Of a stretch of 64,000 nt of DNA, positions 35,221 to 47,900 are shown piece after piece (the first letter of the stretch is position 1; the number at the start of each line of letters is the position of its first letter). Both the position numbers and the translations under genes were made by a program. Origin of the DNA: Symsagittifera roscoffensis (taxonomy: Eukaryota; Xenacoelomorpha; Acoela; Convolutidae); the NCBI RefSeq assembly GCF_963678635.1, contig NC_087065.1, positions 13,432,743-13,496,742 of the forward strand, written 5' to 3'. A model generated the notes under the pieces. That model saw only the letters and a list, made by a program, of their open reading frames with translations, was not told the DNA's origin and did no database searches.

Positions 35221-38100
35221 GCCAACGTGCGGTATCTTTGTTTGGTAAGAAGAGTTCTGATAAGGTAAGAGTCTGTGATTGGCTGACGGATGGATTGAGA
35301 AGATTTGGTAGGTTGGTTGTGTTTGTTTGCACTTTGTTTGGTTGTTGTTACAAGGCAGCTCTGTGTGATAAGTGTGTTGTACCGAGAGACAAAAAAAGAG
35401 CGAGTTATTCTGATGATTTATTCCAATGACCTTTTAGCAGATGAGCTCACAACGCAGAAATTACTGATAAGCGCGAGGCGAAATGATAACGTCGCACCCT
35501 CAAAGAAATTTAAACTTGAGAAAACCTTTATTGTCAACAATCATTACCAAGTAATCGTTGCTGGTTGAGCATTGGACATAGTTGGAATCTTGGAAGTTGA
35601 TTTTGGAAAGGCTCAGTTGAGTTGATAAGATTCTCGGCCTCAATGTGGAAGATTGCACTTAAGATTTGTGGGGACAATTTTAATTAGAATTTCAAATTTG
35701 AGACTAAATTAGGAATTTTCAACTTTGAGGAGACTTGCAAAAGAAGACGTTTGTGATTTACTTGTTCCGTAATTTAAAACAGATAGGATATCTATTTTCG
35801 GTTGATTCGTGTTTGTTTGGCATTGTAGTAACTGATACTGCATCTTAAGATGGATTTATGGAGTTAGCACAATTGGTGCACCTTTCTTTTGGGGTCAGAA
35901 GGTAAGACAATCGAACGGATGAAATAAGTTTCTGATAAATTAACTTGTCGCTCGGAGACACGCTTTTAACCAGTCAAACAACGTCAATTGTAACGTATGT
36001 ACTGGATCCCATTTCTTTGATTTTCGAAAGCCAAATCATAAATTGCGGAGAATAACTGAGTTATAATCGAAGCTAGTAGAATAAATTAGTAGGAGAAAAT
36101 TAAATTCAATCTGATGAAAAAAGATGATGATTATGATGCACTGAAAGGATTGCAGAAGACCATTTAATTATTTCAATATTTTTTTGATTTCGTGTTTTTT
36201 TTTGGAAAAAGGAAGTAAACTTTGGGGAAGATAGTTGAGATAAGGATAATAGTGGAAACGCTTAACATTGTCTGGCAGGTAAATAGAAATATTGCAATAA
36301 AAAGTTATTAAAGTTTTTCATTAATTGGAATCTTTAAGTCGAGGATAAATTGTTGTCCACATTTAACGCTATATGCCGTCGAAGTTATGTAATCAAATGC
36401 ATAACAACTTAATAAAGGGAATGTAACATAATAAATTGAAAATCAAGTTGAATAAAATACTTTGAATTGAGAGAAATCCATGGCCAGTTTTATTTTAGAC
36501 CCTTTGAAGAATCGTGCTTTAAACAAGGTGATAAACTGTTTTTTGAAATCAACGCATGTACAGTTAAAGGTTTCAGTGTGCGTTTTTTAAGCATTGTTTT
36601 GAAAAAACTATATCAGGCAAGAAGCTAAATGAAATTTGACTTGGTAACTTTCAACAGTTTCGAAAAAGGTTGATATTCGTGACAGTTTGATATAATTATG
36701 TCATTTTCCAGAGAGAACTGCTTCTAGATCCGTGAAGGGATGTTTAGTCAATTGCTGTTTGGGTTAATTTTGGGCACGAGAAATGGGCAACTTATGGTTG
36801 ATTTGGCCACATGGGGAGAAGGTAAAATTCGGGGAAGAAACCAAATAAAAGGCAGCAAAATGGCAACAAAGCGAAGAGCAAAATTGAAAGAAAAGCGTTT
36901 TGTAGTTTTGTTCGAAAGTAGCTCGCAAAATATCGCATAAAATTCTAATCCTGCTTCATTTCAAAAGGATTTTCTGCCGTGTCATTTTTATAAATCGGGA
37001 ACTATCGATCTATCATCATCGTACACGGCTTCCGAAAATTCTTTTTTGGTTGCCTGAAATTTATTTTGACAGCGGTATTCGATATGTCCACCTCGAACAA
37101 GACAACGTCAATCATTTTTTTGTTGAGCCACGAAAAATTTTCTTCTGCGAACTTTCACTAGCATTTGATGACTACGCGATAAGCTACACAACTATTTAAT
37201 TCTGGTCGGATTTATGTTGTAAGTGACATTTAAGCAACCGGTATCAAGTAACAGATATTGCAATTCAGTCAGTTAACCAGGAGATATTAAATTGATAACG
37301 AAAACTAATTAGGCCACGTAATTAACGAGATGTAACAGTTCAATCTACAAAAATAAAAGTAAGTTTAGCAATTTTGGAACATCTATAATAGCTAAGAACG
37401 GAAAGATTTTGGTTTTTCACATTTTATACTTTTTTTTCTTTTTGAAATTTTTTTTAGAAAATAAATTAATTGTAATTGCAGTAATTAAATTGAAAACTGC
37501 TTAAAAAATGTACGATGACTGTAAACTGTGGGCAACGTTTGAAGTGATTTGATAAAATTTTGGCTCATAACCTTGAAATCCGACAATTTGAATTTAACCA
37601 TTTAGTCCAGATACAATTCTCGGATAGAACAGCACTGCTGTTTGTGGCTAAAACATGCACAAATTTTCTTCTCTTCCACGTTTATTAGTTCAAAAAGTCG
37701 AAGTAGAATATGTCAAAGGAAATTGAACCGAAAATTTTAGCGAAGTTAGGAAGACACATTTGTGAAAATTGCACTTTGCCTTTGACACTTGAGAATGCTG
37801 AGCTGAAGTGTTAAAGGCTTGGTTGGGTTGTCGATTTGCATTGGCTTCGAATAGCAGAAGGATTGAACTGGAAAGAAAGCCGATTTGCAAGAAAGCCGAA
37901 AGGTTTCCTCCAATTAGCAAGCAGTTAAGATAGGAACTAGTGATAAAGCACCATAGCAGAATAAAAATGTAATGTTAAATGATAAGTCTAGAACTGATAT
38001 TACAATAAGAAAACCAACTACTACAGTAACAACAGACATAAAAATACTATCCTTTGTATCAAAAAAGGACAGCACGCATCTAGATTCCAAAAAAGTCCCC
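35221..38100. other. No firm gene; T/G-rich then AT-rich DNA
   Basis: 35,221-36,000 is unusually GT-rich on the plus strand with short frames. It could be 3' UTR of the preceding exon or an unrecognised repeat. Nothing with motifs is seen to 38,100. Confidence 0.4.
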
Positions 38101-38110
38101 GGGCAACTGT

Positions 38111-38150
38111 TTATAAAAACCCGGAACATCGGTTAGCCTGCGTTCAGGAC
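38111..38150 (+). promoter_or_regulatory. Candidate TATA promoter of the small gene at 38,180
   Basis: TTATAAAAAC at 38,111-38,120 lies about 30 bases upstream of an initiator-like TTCAGG (about 38,143) and about 65 bases upstream of the ATG. The spacing is typical of a TATA/Inr core promoter. Confidence 0.4.
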
Positions 38151-38179
38151 CAATCCAGAAAATAACTGATAAATTTACG

Positions 38180-38574
38180 ATGGCGTCTAAAATGGAAGGC
38201 TGGATTGGTGAGGTAAGTCAATCCAATTTCTTTGAAGGTCAAGGTCACCGAAACGATTTATAATAGTTCAGTTTTTTAATGATGAAAGAAGACTCCGATG
38301 ACATTGCAATTAACAAGTAATGAATGTTTGACCATGAATTGAATAAATGGTCTATCTTGTAATGCCATTTTCAGGTGAATAATTTTGTTTTCAAATAATT
38401 GACGGACTAATGCAGCTTTAAATATAGCAATACTGATCATATTGGAGAGCTTTTGGAAATGTAAGCAAGCTTTTTAAGTCCAGTGAAAACGACAGCCAGC
38501 GTATAATTCGGTTACTTAAAGTAAAAAAAAAGTGGACAAGATTCGGTTTCGAGATAGTAGATTCTATCGAGTAG
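38180..38574 (+). CDS. Putative 68-residue protein in four tiny exons, unrecognised
   Basis: Proposed exons 38,180-38,212, 38,267-38,316, 38,428-38,460 and 38,484-38,574 (TAG) total 207 bases and keep phase throughout (0, 2, 2). The start ACGATGG has a good context, and donor GAG|gtaagt is perfect. The product begins MASKMEGWIGE, has an acidic middle (KEDSDDIAIN) and a basic C-terminal helix (DSQRIIRLLKVKKKW). Intron 3 would be only 23 bases; skipping exon 3 also keeps the frame. It lies tail to tail with GW182, 165 bases from its stop. No family is recognised. Confidence 0.4.
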
Positions 38575-38738
38575 AGATTAGCTCCATTCGATCAGCAGCA
38601 ATACTAGAAGAACTAGTCGACGGATAATCATTTGCTGGCACCTCTTGATTGTGTTTCGATTATTGGCTAGTTTCGAAGGTGAAAACTGTCCAAATTAGTT
38701 TTACTTTGTGGCATCTTTTTTAGACGACGATCAGTCGA

Positions 38739-38914
38739 TTACATGGCACCGGATCCGTTTCCACCCTGATCACCGGATGAGTGGTCACCAGATTGACCCC
38801 CCATGGATCCGAAGGGCATCATGCCGAGGGAAGAGGTATCGAAGGATCCACCGCTGGTTCCTCCTCCGCCTCCCATCAAGTTACCGCCTGGGTAGTTCCA
38901 GCCAGATCCCATCA
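38739..38914 (-). CDS. TNRC6: GW182 exon 8 (last): Gly-rich C-terminus
   Basis: A tatag acceptor, phase 1. It encodes MGSGWNYPGGNLMGGGGG and then SSLGMMPFGSMGG, ending at TAA 38,739-38,741. In insects and vertebrates the RRM and a Trp-containing tail would lie near here; only the Gly-rich, Trp-poor tail is present. Confidence 0.88.
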
Positions 38915-41900
38915 CTATAAAACAACATTTCTTGAGAATAAAAGACAGTGAAAGGTAGCGACAACATAAGTACGTCAAAGTAATCTTAGTATATTATAAA
39001 CATTTTTACTTTCCGAACACTCATAGTCTCGTAAGATGTTTCCAGTAAGTTTATAAACTAAGTTTTACCATTCTGATTTCCATGACCACTGCTTCCACTC
39101 CTGTAACCTCCGGGTCCGAACCCATGTGGCATGTTGGGTCTCTGAGACGACATGCCAGACTGACTTCCGAAGCTATTCTGGTACCCTGTAGAGGACATAC
39201 CTTGACCACGGATCCCTTGCTGCCACTTTGCACTGTTTCCCGAAGGACCCCCACCAATGGATCCCTGACCACTGAGCCCAGGAGATCCGTAGGGTCCAAC
39301 ATTCCATGACTTGCTGGAGCTACCAGGTCCCGGAGTCATTCTAGGTTGACCTCGCCACATGTCCGAAGCTCCACCCATGTCAAAACCAGAGCTTCCCTGG
39401 TTGTTCCAGTTAGGGGATTTCATGAAATTTCCCATTCCTCCTTGAGAATTTCCACCACCAACTGCCATTGCTTTCAGGCTCTCTTGCAATGTCATCACAT
39501 CGTTCTGATTCACGGCGCTTTGCCAGGTGTTGACCGAAGCTGGAGTGGCATCTGGATCGTTGGCGTAGTCCTTAGTACCAGTCCATGGGTGACCAGGAAT
39601 GAACTCTGGTATGTTGCTGGGCACAATCTTCGAGCCACTGTCTCCGCCTTTGTATCCACCTCCGAACGGCATTCCACCAAATACGCTCGGATTAGTCTAA
39701 AAAATTCAAATTTAAAACATTTTTTTTCTTCTGAATCGGATCTTTTCGACATCCTTCCGATGTGTCAGGCGATCAATAAGTTTATAAGGAATCGTCTATA
39801 CTACGTCTGAAATAGAGGATTGCGCCCAAAAAACCAGTTTTGACTAACAATAGTTAAAAAACTTCCAAAATGGACAAAAACAGACGAATATTTCAAAAAA
39901 CTTCAAAATCCGATTCTTCTCACAATTAAGCAAGATGCACCCATTACACACCTTCAAATAGTCAAACCAATCACCGCAATCACTGCTCTCCGTTTCCGCG
40001 TGGGAAATTCAAAACAAGGCGTCATCGCGTTCGGCTTCGCCAGCTATCGTGCAGTAGCACCGATCAAAATATCAGTTACTCTTCCAATAAATTATTTTTC
40101 TCTTGAAGATCCCTAAGTAAATTACTAGATCTACTCACCATGTCAAACACATTGTCTTCCATAGCAGAAGCGCTGCTCGGGTTCGAGCCGGAGTCTGGTG
40201 TTCCGATCCACTTGTTCAACCTGCTGCCGGAGCTTCCACCATTGCCCCCACTACCGATCAGTCCCGTGATGCCTGATCCTCCGATGAGACTAGCCGAAGT
40301 GTTATTAGAGGACTGCTGTTGAGGAGAGTGCATCTGCATTGCGCTTGCAGCCTGTGCTTGCACGTCCATAAATAACTTATTGCAGATTTGCTAAAACAAA
40401 GTTTCCAACAATTAGAAAACACATAAGCCAACAGGCAGTTGAAAAGAGTCATGAATGCAAGGAAACAGAAAAAAAGTGACTTGTTTTTACGAAAAAACTT
40501 CAACTTCAGAATTTCAAAGAAAAAAATAAAGCCCTTTGAATTTCAAGAAAAATTTGTGATCGTCACTTTTTTGATAAAATTAAACCAACTTGAGAAAACT
40601 GGATCAATCGGTAAAGTTTTCATTTCGCTGGGAAATCTGAAAACTTGTTTTCACTTTGGAAACTAGAAATCGATCACGTTTTTCGTGACCTTTACCCTTT
40701 TGCTTTTCGATAGTTGAGTTTGACTTCATTTTCACAATTGAATTGAAGAGAACTTTTTTCAAGTTCTCTTCAATTCAATTGTGAAAATCAAAACTCAAAG
40801 AGCAAATTTGATACACAGAGGCGAAGCTTCGCCTCGCAAACACTCGTGTGAAAATGAAAAAAAGCAGCTCTATAAAGTTCAATAATAAAAACTAGAAATA
40901 AGTCTGGAATTAGCAAAAACTCAGTTACTTCTGAAATTCGAACCTGCGACCTAGAGATTAAGCGTCTCGCACACTACCCACGCAGCCACGGAAGCTTAAT
41001 TTACGCCATACACTAGCCACAACAAAAGCAGAAAACAGATGCTATGTAATTTCTAATGCTATACACTAGCCACAACAAAAGCAGAAAACAGATGCTATGT
41101 AATTTCTAATGCTAAAGTGAAATTTCCAAATAAGAAAACACTTTTATTTACGAGTTAGCTTAGAAAAAAATAAGGTTCGTAATAACACACTAAGTTGATC
41201 GCAAGTGTAAAAACTGAATCAATAAGTGGAGTTTTTATTTCGCTGGGAAATCTAAAAACTTAATTCCACTTTCAAAATTAGATTTTGATCACGTTTTTCG
41301 TTACCTTTACACTTTATCACAAATGAAATGAAGTGAACTTAAAAAGAAATCAAAAGTCAAACAGCAAAAAAAATCAAATTTTAGCGTGAAGAAATCTTAA
41401 GACTATTTCTGAAAAGCCATAATTCACTTTAATCATTTTGAACTAAATTAAATAAAAGCCGATGCGATTTTGATCCTTTTTCAACCAATTACAGAGCAGC
41501 ATGCGTGAATTGCAATTATTCACACTCACATGACAACTTTGTTCTAGATTAATCTATATTCGAATTATGAAATTAGCATTCGAACGTCAACCTCGCGAAT
41601 GAACGTTCGAACTATTGTTTCAACACTAGTATTAACTACGCTCATGACTCTTTATCAAATATTTCCTGAAAAGGGGTAGTTAATTTCAGTTGTTTTTATA
41701 AGTAGTGACGACAAAAAATAGATGCACGAAACTTCATATTTTTTATTTCTTGTTTACATCAGTTGTATTTTTGATGGAGTAGCACGCGATGTGCCTCAAA
41801 AACTGAATTACGCAAGGTTACAACTTACCTCTAGAGCGAGCAGATTGTGTTCGTAGCTCTTCATGCTCTGCAAGTGTTCGTGGTATGCCGCTTGCAATGA

Positions 41901-44900
41901 CTGACTCCTGGGATTCTGTTGCACCTGGTTGCTTTTGAACTGGTGTTGTGCTCTCAGCTTCTGATAGGCAAACTTAGTTTGCGCATACTTCTGAAGACAG
42001 TCTCTATAGTGCACCGTTTGTCGAGTCTCGAGACCAAGTGAAAATATTCTCAGGTTGGTATTACTAGGCAACAATCCAGCTTTGCAAGCCAGTTCCAAAT
42101 GATGCATTTGTTGCTGCTGCTGTTTCAAAGCATTCGCCTGTTGCTGTTGCTGCATCATCATGCTTCCAGTGTTTCCTCCCGGAATCATTGAGGAACCCGG
42201 CGCTGCTCCGGATGTACGTGCACTTCCTGTCTGGCCACCCATGAAAGAAGACTGCTGGTATTTTCCAGCAGGGTTGTGACTAGCACTGTTTCCAAAAATA
42301 CTGTTCTGCATTTGGTTGTCACTGGAGTCTAGGATACCAGAAATAGGAAAATCCAAAGGTCCCGGACTGTCGGAAGAGGGGAACCCGCTCATGTTTGGAC
42401 CCAAATTGGTTGGTCTCTGATGGGAGGCGACCATGCTGGCACCTCCTAATCCAGCGGAAGACTGTTGCTGATTACCCATCATTTGGCCACTAAGTGTCTT
42501 GGGCAGTTTGGACATGGCATTTGAAGAATTCTGCATGTTGGCCTGTGAAAAAAAAATGTCGACGATTACAATCATCGCACTTATAAGCATCCATTCTATC
42601 AGTATAACTGTACCTACTAGAAGACCCTCGCACCCGCACAAACTAACATTAACGATATAAATGAGCTTAAAGGTTTCTTTTTAGTCAAACTTGAAGCTTT
42701 CCAAATATCTTCCGTTGAATGAGTTAAACAAAACACAACATCCTGACTTTGCTTCTCGCATATCAGAGAATTTGTTCCTCGATCAAAATTGAATTTACTA
42801 ATATCAACTGACCTTGAACAGTTCATCACTGACAGCATCCAGTGGACTGGGGGAGGGAACTCTTGAACTGTGGAGGCTGTGCTGATGCAATCCTCCTCCT
42901 CCATTTCCTCCCCGCATGCTCTCCGAGATGAGGGATCCCTTGTCTGAGTTGTCTAGGTTCCACATATCCGAGGAGAGTCCTCGGTTCACTGAGTGCGAGT
43001 CCCAGGAGTCGCCACCTCCGATGTCTGTCGACTGAAATGAAAGCACAAACATAGAGATACCCATCATTATAGGGCCATCATAAACCCACAACAGCACCGC
43101 ACTTTTCAACGTTCCCATTCCAACCATGCAGGTAAGAAGTAAAAACCTGTAATTTAATCAGCAATCAACTTACTCAGAGTACTTTAAGACTTGTCTCATT
43201 AAAATACAGAAAACTAAATACTTGAAACCCATTCATACCTTGCTAGTCCAAACCGCATTGCTCGAGCTTGGCAGAGTTGGCAGCGGCACTGTAGTTATTG
43301 CAGCCGCTATCTCTCCCGCCGCTGCAGCTGTATCCAGGGGCCAAGAAGCACCTCCGCCCATTCCGCTCTGATTTCCAGCCTGACCACCAGTACCATTTCC
43401 ACTTTTGTCGCCACCAGGGAGCTGGTTCGATCCCGGTGCTCCTCCAATGACAGACGCAGGGGATTTGAGGGGTTTGTCCCATGCATTCGGGGATGGCAGC
43501 GAGGCCCCGGTCGGCCCTGGTTGCTGTTGGTTGGGGTGTGGAGGGGCTACACTGACTGAGACTGGGCCTGTGATTGCTTGTTGAGTAGATTGGTTGGATT
43601 GCGATGGTTGGCTGTTGAACTGGTTGCCTCCAGGTGCGACAGAGTGAGAACCTTGTGACATGGCGTCGTACCCTAAACAGTTCCAAATAGGACCACTTTT
43701 CAACACCAGGAGCATCATGCGTCACTCTTTTTCCAAACACTTCATATATCTAGAAAGCCTGTGCAGACATAACATGAGACAAGACCTACAATTCACCCCA
43801 TCTCACAAACTCAAAGAAACGTGATTAATTTTGACTGACCTTGTGGCGAGTGCCAAGGTGCCCCAGAAGACTGCTGCTTCCAGGCAGAGGTTCCCGCCTC
43901 GTCCCCAGGCCCTCCCAACATCTGACTGCTGCTGTTTCTGTGCATGCCTCCAACAGCGCTTCTCATATTATCCGTACCTTGCGGTGAGCCCCAACCGTCT
44001 CCAGCTTTTGAGGTAGGCGAGACGAGAGACACCGAGTTGTTACCTGCCGACTTCGACATGGCCGGGAAGCTTGTCGGATCGCTCAGCGAAGTCGGTGACT
44101 CCGGATTATCCGAATGAGTTTTGTCCGACGAAATACTTTCTGATCTGTTGAATGTGTTCATAGTTTCATCCCAAGGTACATCTTGACTGACAGATATCTT
44201 TCCCCAGCCCTCGTGAGTGTTAATGAGTCTTTCCAACAGCAATCGTTTTTCACTGTCACTCATTTCCTCTACACTTTGGAACGAGGGAATCTTCATTTTT
44301 CCTCCCATGTTTTTGTCTTCTGCATGTCCTCTAGATTGCAAGAACATAGCCCATAGTCTGGTGCCTTTCGGGTCCGAATCCATGTCTTTTCCTTGCTTGT
44401 CTTCTGGTTCCCATATGCCGATGTTTGTGAACGAGTCACCTTGCGGGTCCGAGCTGGCTCCCGCGCTTCCAGGAGTTGCAACAATATTCGAGGCAGGAGT
44501 TGCTGAAGGAATCGGTCTGACACTTCCCGCACTTTCTCTCTCGTTTGGAGGGGCTCCACCTTCACTCCCCACTCCCGGGATGTTCCAGATATTGCTTGGA
44601 TTGACCTTGGATTGCGATGCGGCAGTTGTGCCACCTGTTTGTGGGTAAATGGAAGATCCGGGAGCTGTGCCACTGGCTCCGTTGCTCGAGCCAGCGGGTG
44701 TTCCTGCGTCGCCCCATGCTCCTATTGGTCTCGAGTTCACACCGGGTGCAAGACTGAATCCATTGCCATTGCGTGGGCGATCCCAACCACCTGCCGTTTG
44801 TCGCCCATTTCCTAAAACAAAATTAGGCAGTTGAAATAAAAGTTTAGAAAAAAACAGCCTTTTCTCTCTTTTTTTTTTCGATCACAAAGGGACCTTGAGC

Positions 44901-47900
44901 TTCAGAAAATAGGTTCAACTTTCGACCAAAAAAGTTAGCCTCAAACTCTTTCAATTTCAAGAAAAATTGATGATTGACAACTCAATTTGACAAAACTGAA
45001 TGAACAGGAAAAGTTTTTATTCCTCTAGGAAATCTGAAAAATAAAAACCACTTTCGAAATTAGACGTTGATCACGTTTTTCGTGACCTTTACACTTTCTG
45101 TTCGATAGTGAAGTTTGCCTTCTTTTTAACAAAGGAAATGAGCCGAGCTTACAACACAGAAACACAGATACGAAGCAGAGCTTTAAATTAAAATTTTAAA
45201 CTTTGAAATCGTGTAACACATACTACCTGAATCAATCAGTTTTTCCATAAAGTAACTAAGACCACAAATCATAAGTTGAAACAATTCAGAAAAAGTAAAG
45301 CTTTTAAGCGAAAAAAAACAAAGGAAAAGAGGGCTATTAAAACATAGGTCGTCAGGGCTATTAATTTTATAAAGTACAGGAGTAAATCAAAAACACTTGC
45401 ACCTAAAATGGAAATTGTTGAAAACACAAAATACCCCGATGTGGTAACTAAGCCAATAAAATATACGTAGCCAAACGAAACTCCGACAATATTTTTCCGA
45501 AAAAACTTCCCATTTCACACTAACGGAAAAAACAAGGTCCAGCCGTATCCGAAACCCAGATCTTAGGATACAAAACCGCGTTACCTCTGAACCACGTAGG
45601 TAGGAGTCTCAAAGCTGTTAAGGTTCACTAATAAAGCAACTTCACAATTTCTTACAGAAGGGTAAGAAAAGTAGTTTCGGGGAAAAAAGTCTAGATTCAG
45701 AATAAAAAAAACACATGCGCTCGCAAGGGTAAATACTAAAGTAAGCAATGGAATGAATGTTCCGAAGCGGAAACAAAGCCGACAATCTTTGAGCAGACAT
45801 CAAATGAACCGAAAAATTTTTTTTCTTAAGTTACGAGTCCCATATGAAATTACTAAGTGCAACACTTACAACTTCCTTGAAACTTACTTACAGCACAAGA
45901 ATAAGCCATGATGTGGCAATTAAGACGACAGAAGTTGAACAGACAAAAAAGTTCGATAATTCAATTTTGACCGGAAAAACATTTTCAATTTCATACGTTT
46001 TGGAAAAAAAGGTCAGGCCGGGACTCAAACACCAAACTTTAAGATGCACAGGCAACTGCGTTACCTCTGGGCCAAGTGAGAAGGATTCTGGAAACTGTGA
46101 AGGTTCAATAAAAAAGCGAGTTGAATTTCTTGTCAGGAAAGTTCTCTACAGAAGGTCTAGCTCTCGATTACAAGACACTTGCTCTCGCAAAAGTTAAGAA
46201 ATATAAAAACAAACTAGGGAAAATCAAATGGCAGCGTAAGCAAATTTGAAGATTTTAACTGGAAAAATGAAAAAAAAAAGTCATCATGATCTGTTTAAGA
46301 GTCTTCAGTACCATCATCGACTTGTTTAAAATTGATTACTTTTTTGCACTTGAACTTTTGAATTCAGAGCAAGAACGCTAAAATCAAGTACAACAAAGCA
46401 AGTATCAAATAAATTATCAATTTGTAGCATTTTTAGGCGTAATTTGATCTGTTTTCGAAAAAGTTAATGTTTAAGAGTTGCATCCCAGCGGCAGCAGCTC
46501 CACCTACAACTCTAACCCCATGCTGACACAGAGTTTTCAAAAACTTTCAATATACAATCCCAGTGTCAGTTAAAACATCAAATAAGTTCTGGGTTCAATT
46601 GCAAATGAGAAAACGTCTAGATATCCACCGCTTTTGATTTTGTCTACTTAATTGCTATATTTGTTTTTTAAGGGCACATCTCAGTTTGGCAGTTTTCATT
46701 CCGCTGGAAACCTACAAATTAAATCGTTCATTTTTTTGCGCCATTTACACGTTCGTATTTGGAGAGTGCTATTTACGTCATTTTCAGCAGATGAATTTAA
46801 ATTGAACTCAAAAAGTGCATATATACCTAAGTGCATTCATAAGACTTTTCCTGAAAAAAAAAAAATCCGCAAGACCTATAAAAGAGTCTTCACTGCGTTC
46901 ATTACTCTTAGTCACAGTGTAAACAAGGATAGCCGGCTACTCTGCAAGTAGCTCAGAATGTTCCGAACATAGTAGTTTTTCGTGCGTGGTGTCATAAAAT
47001 GACTAGAAAAACAAAAATGATAAAAAGTTTTTTTTTTAATTTTTGACATTTTTGTTCCCAAAAGAAATACCCAAAAAAAGTTAGACGAGTAGGCTACGTT
47101 TTTACCGCTTAAATTAAGCTATTAAAATAAACTATTGTAAGCCTGCTAGCTCACTCGAAACTAGACAAAAAATCAAATATGTTACACCAGTTTTTCTCGA
47201 CAGTGAGAAAACTTTTCAAAATTTATTTATGTCCTTCGAATCACGACTAAAAGGGCTTTAAATGATATATCACTCAATTCTCTCCGATGCTTATTTGTGG
47301 TAACTGATTATGCGTGGAAAAAAAACGAAACACAACCGACTACAAAGTTCTTCCCCATTTTTCAGAAACATGAAAAAGAAAAAGCTGCGTAACTTGTTTG
47401 AGGGTCCTTCAACTTTTCGCGAATAAATGGTCTTAACGGTGAGTTTCCCAGAGCTCAGCCAGAGCCTGCAATGATACTGTTTTTTAGCAATTAAAATAAG
47501 CCTTAAACATTTTCGGTCTGGTTTGTTCCTCATAATTCGAACTCAAAATTCAGACCAAGAACGCTAAAAGCGAAATATGAACCAAAAACATTGAAGATTC
47601 TTTTTAATTGCTTAAAAAGAGGATCCTTACAGACTCTAAATGAGCAGCCCAGCGTTAAAACCAATTATTCGCGAAGGGTTAAGGACCCTTGAACAGTTTA
47701 TACGACTCAAATTAATTTTTTGGCACAATTGCGATAGAAAGGTCCCTGAAAAAGCCAAATTGAGAGGAAAGCCAATACATACGCATTAAGAACAAATGCA
47801 GCAATTAAGTTAGCAAATTGAAGAACAGTGGTTATCGAAACAATTTTTCAAATGTAACTGAACCCACTTTGTTTACTTGAACATATCGATGTTCTAAGCA

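Noticed and set aside
40931-40992. Functional tRNA-Lys gene
   Set aside because: The anticodon arm and B box look right, but position 33 is G, the acceptor stem does not pair, and it sits in a repeat-rich intron.
38708-44834. Plus-strand and alternative-frame open stretches across GW182 exons
   Set aside because: Shadows of Gly/Ser/Pro-rich exons whose true frame is fixed by splice phases and family motifs.
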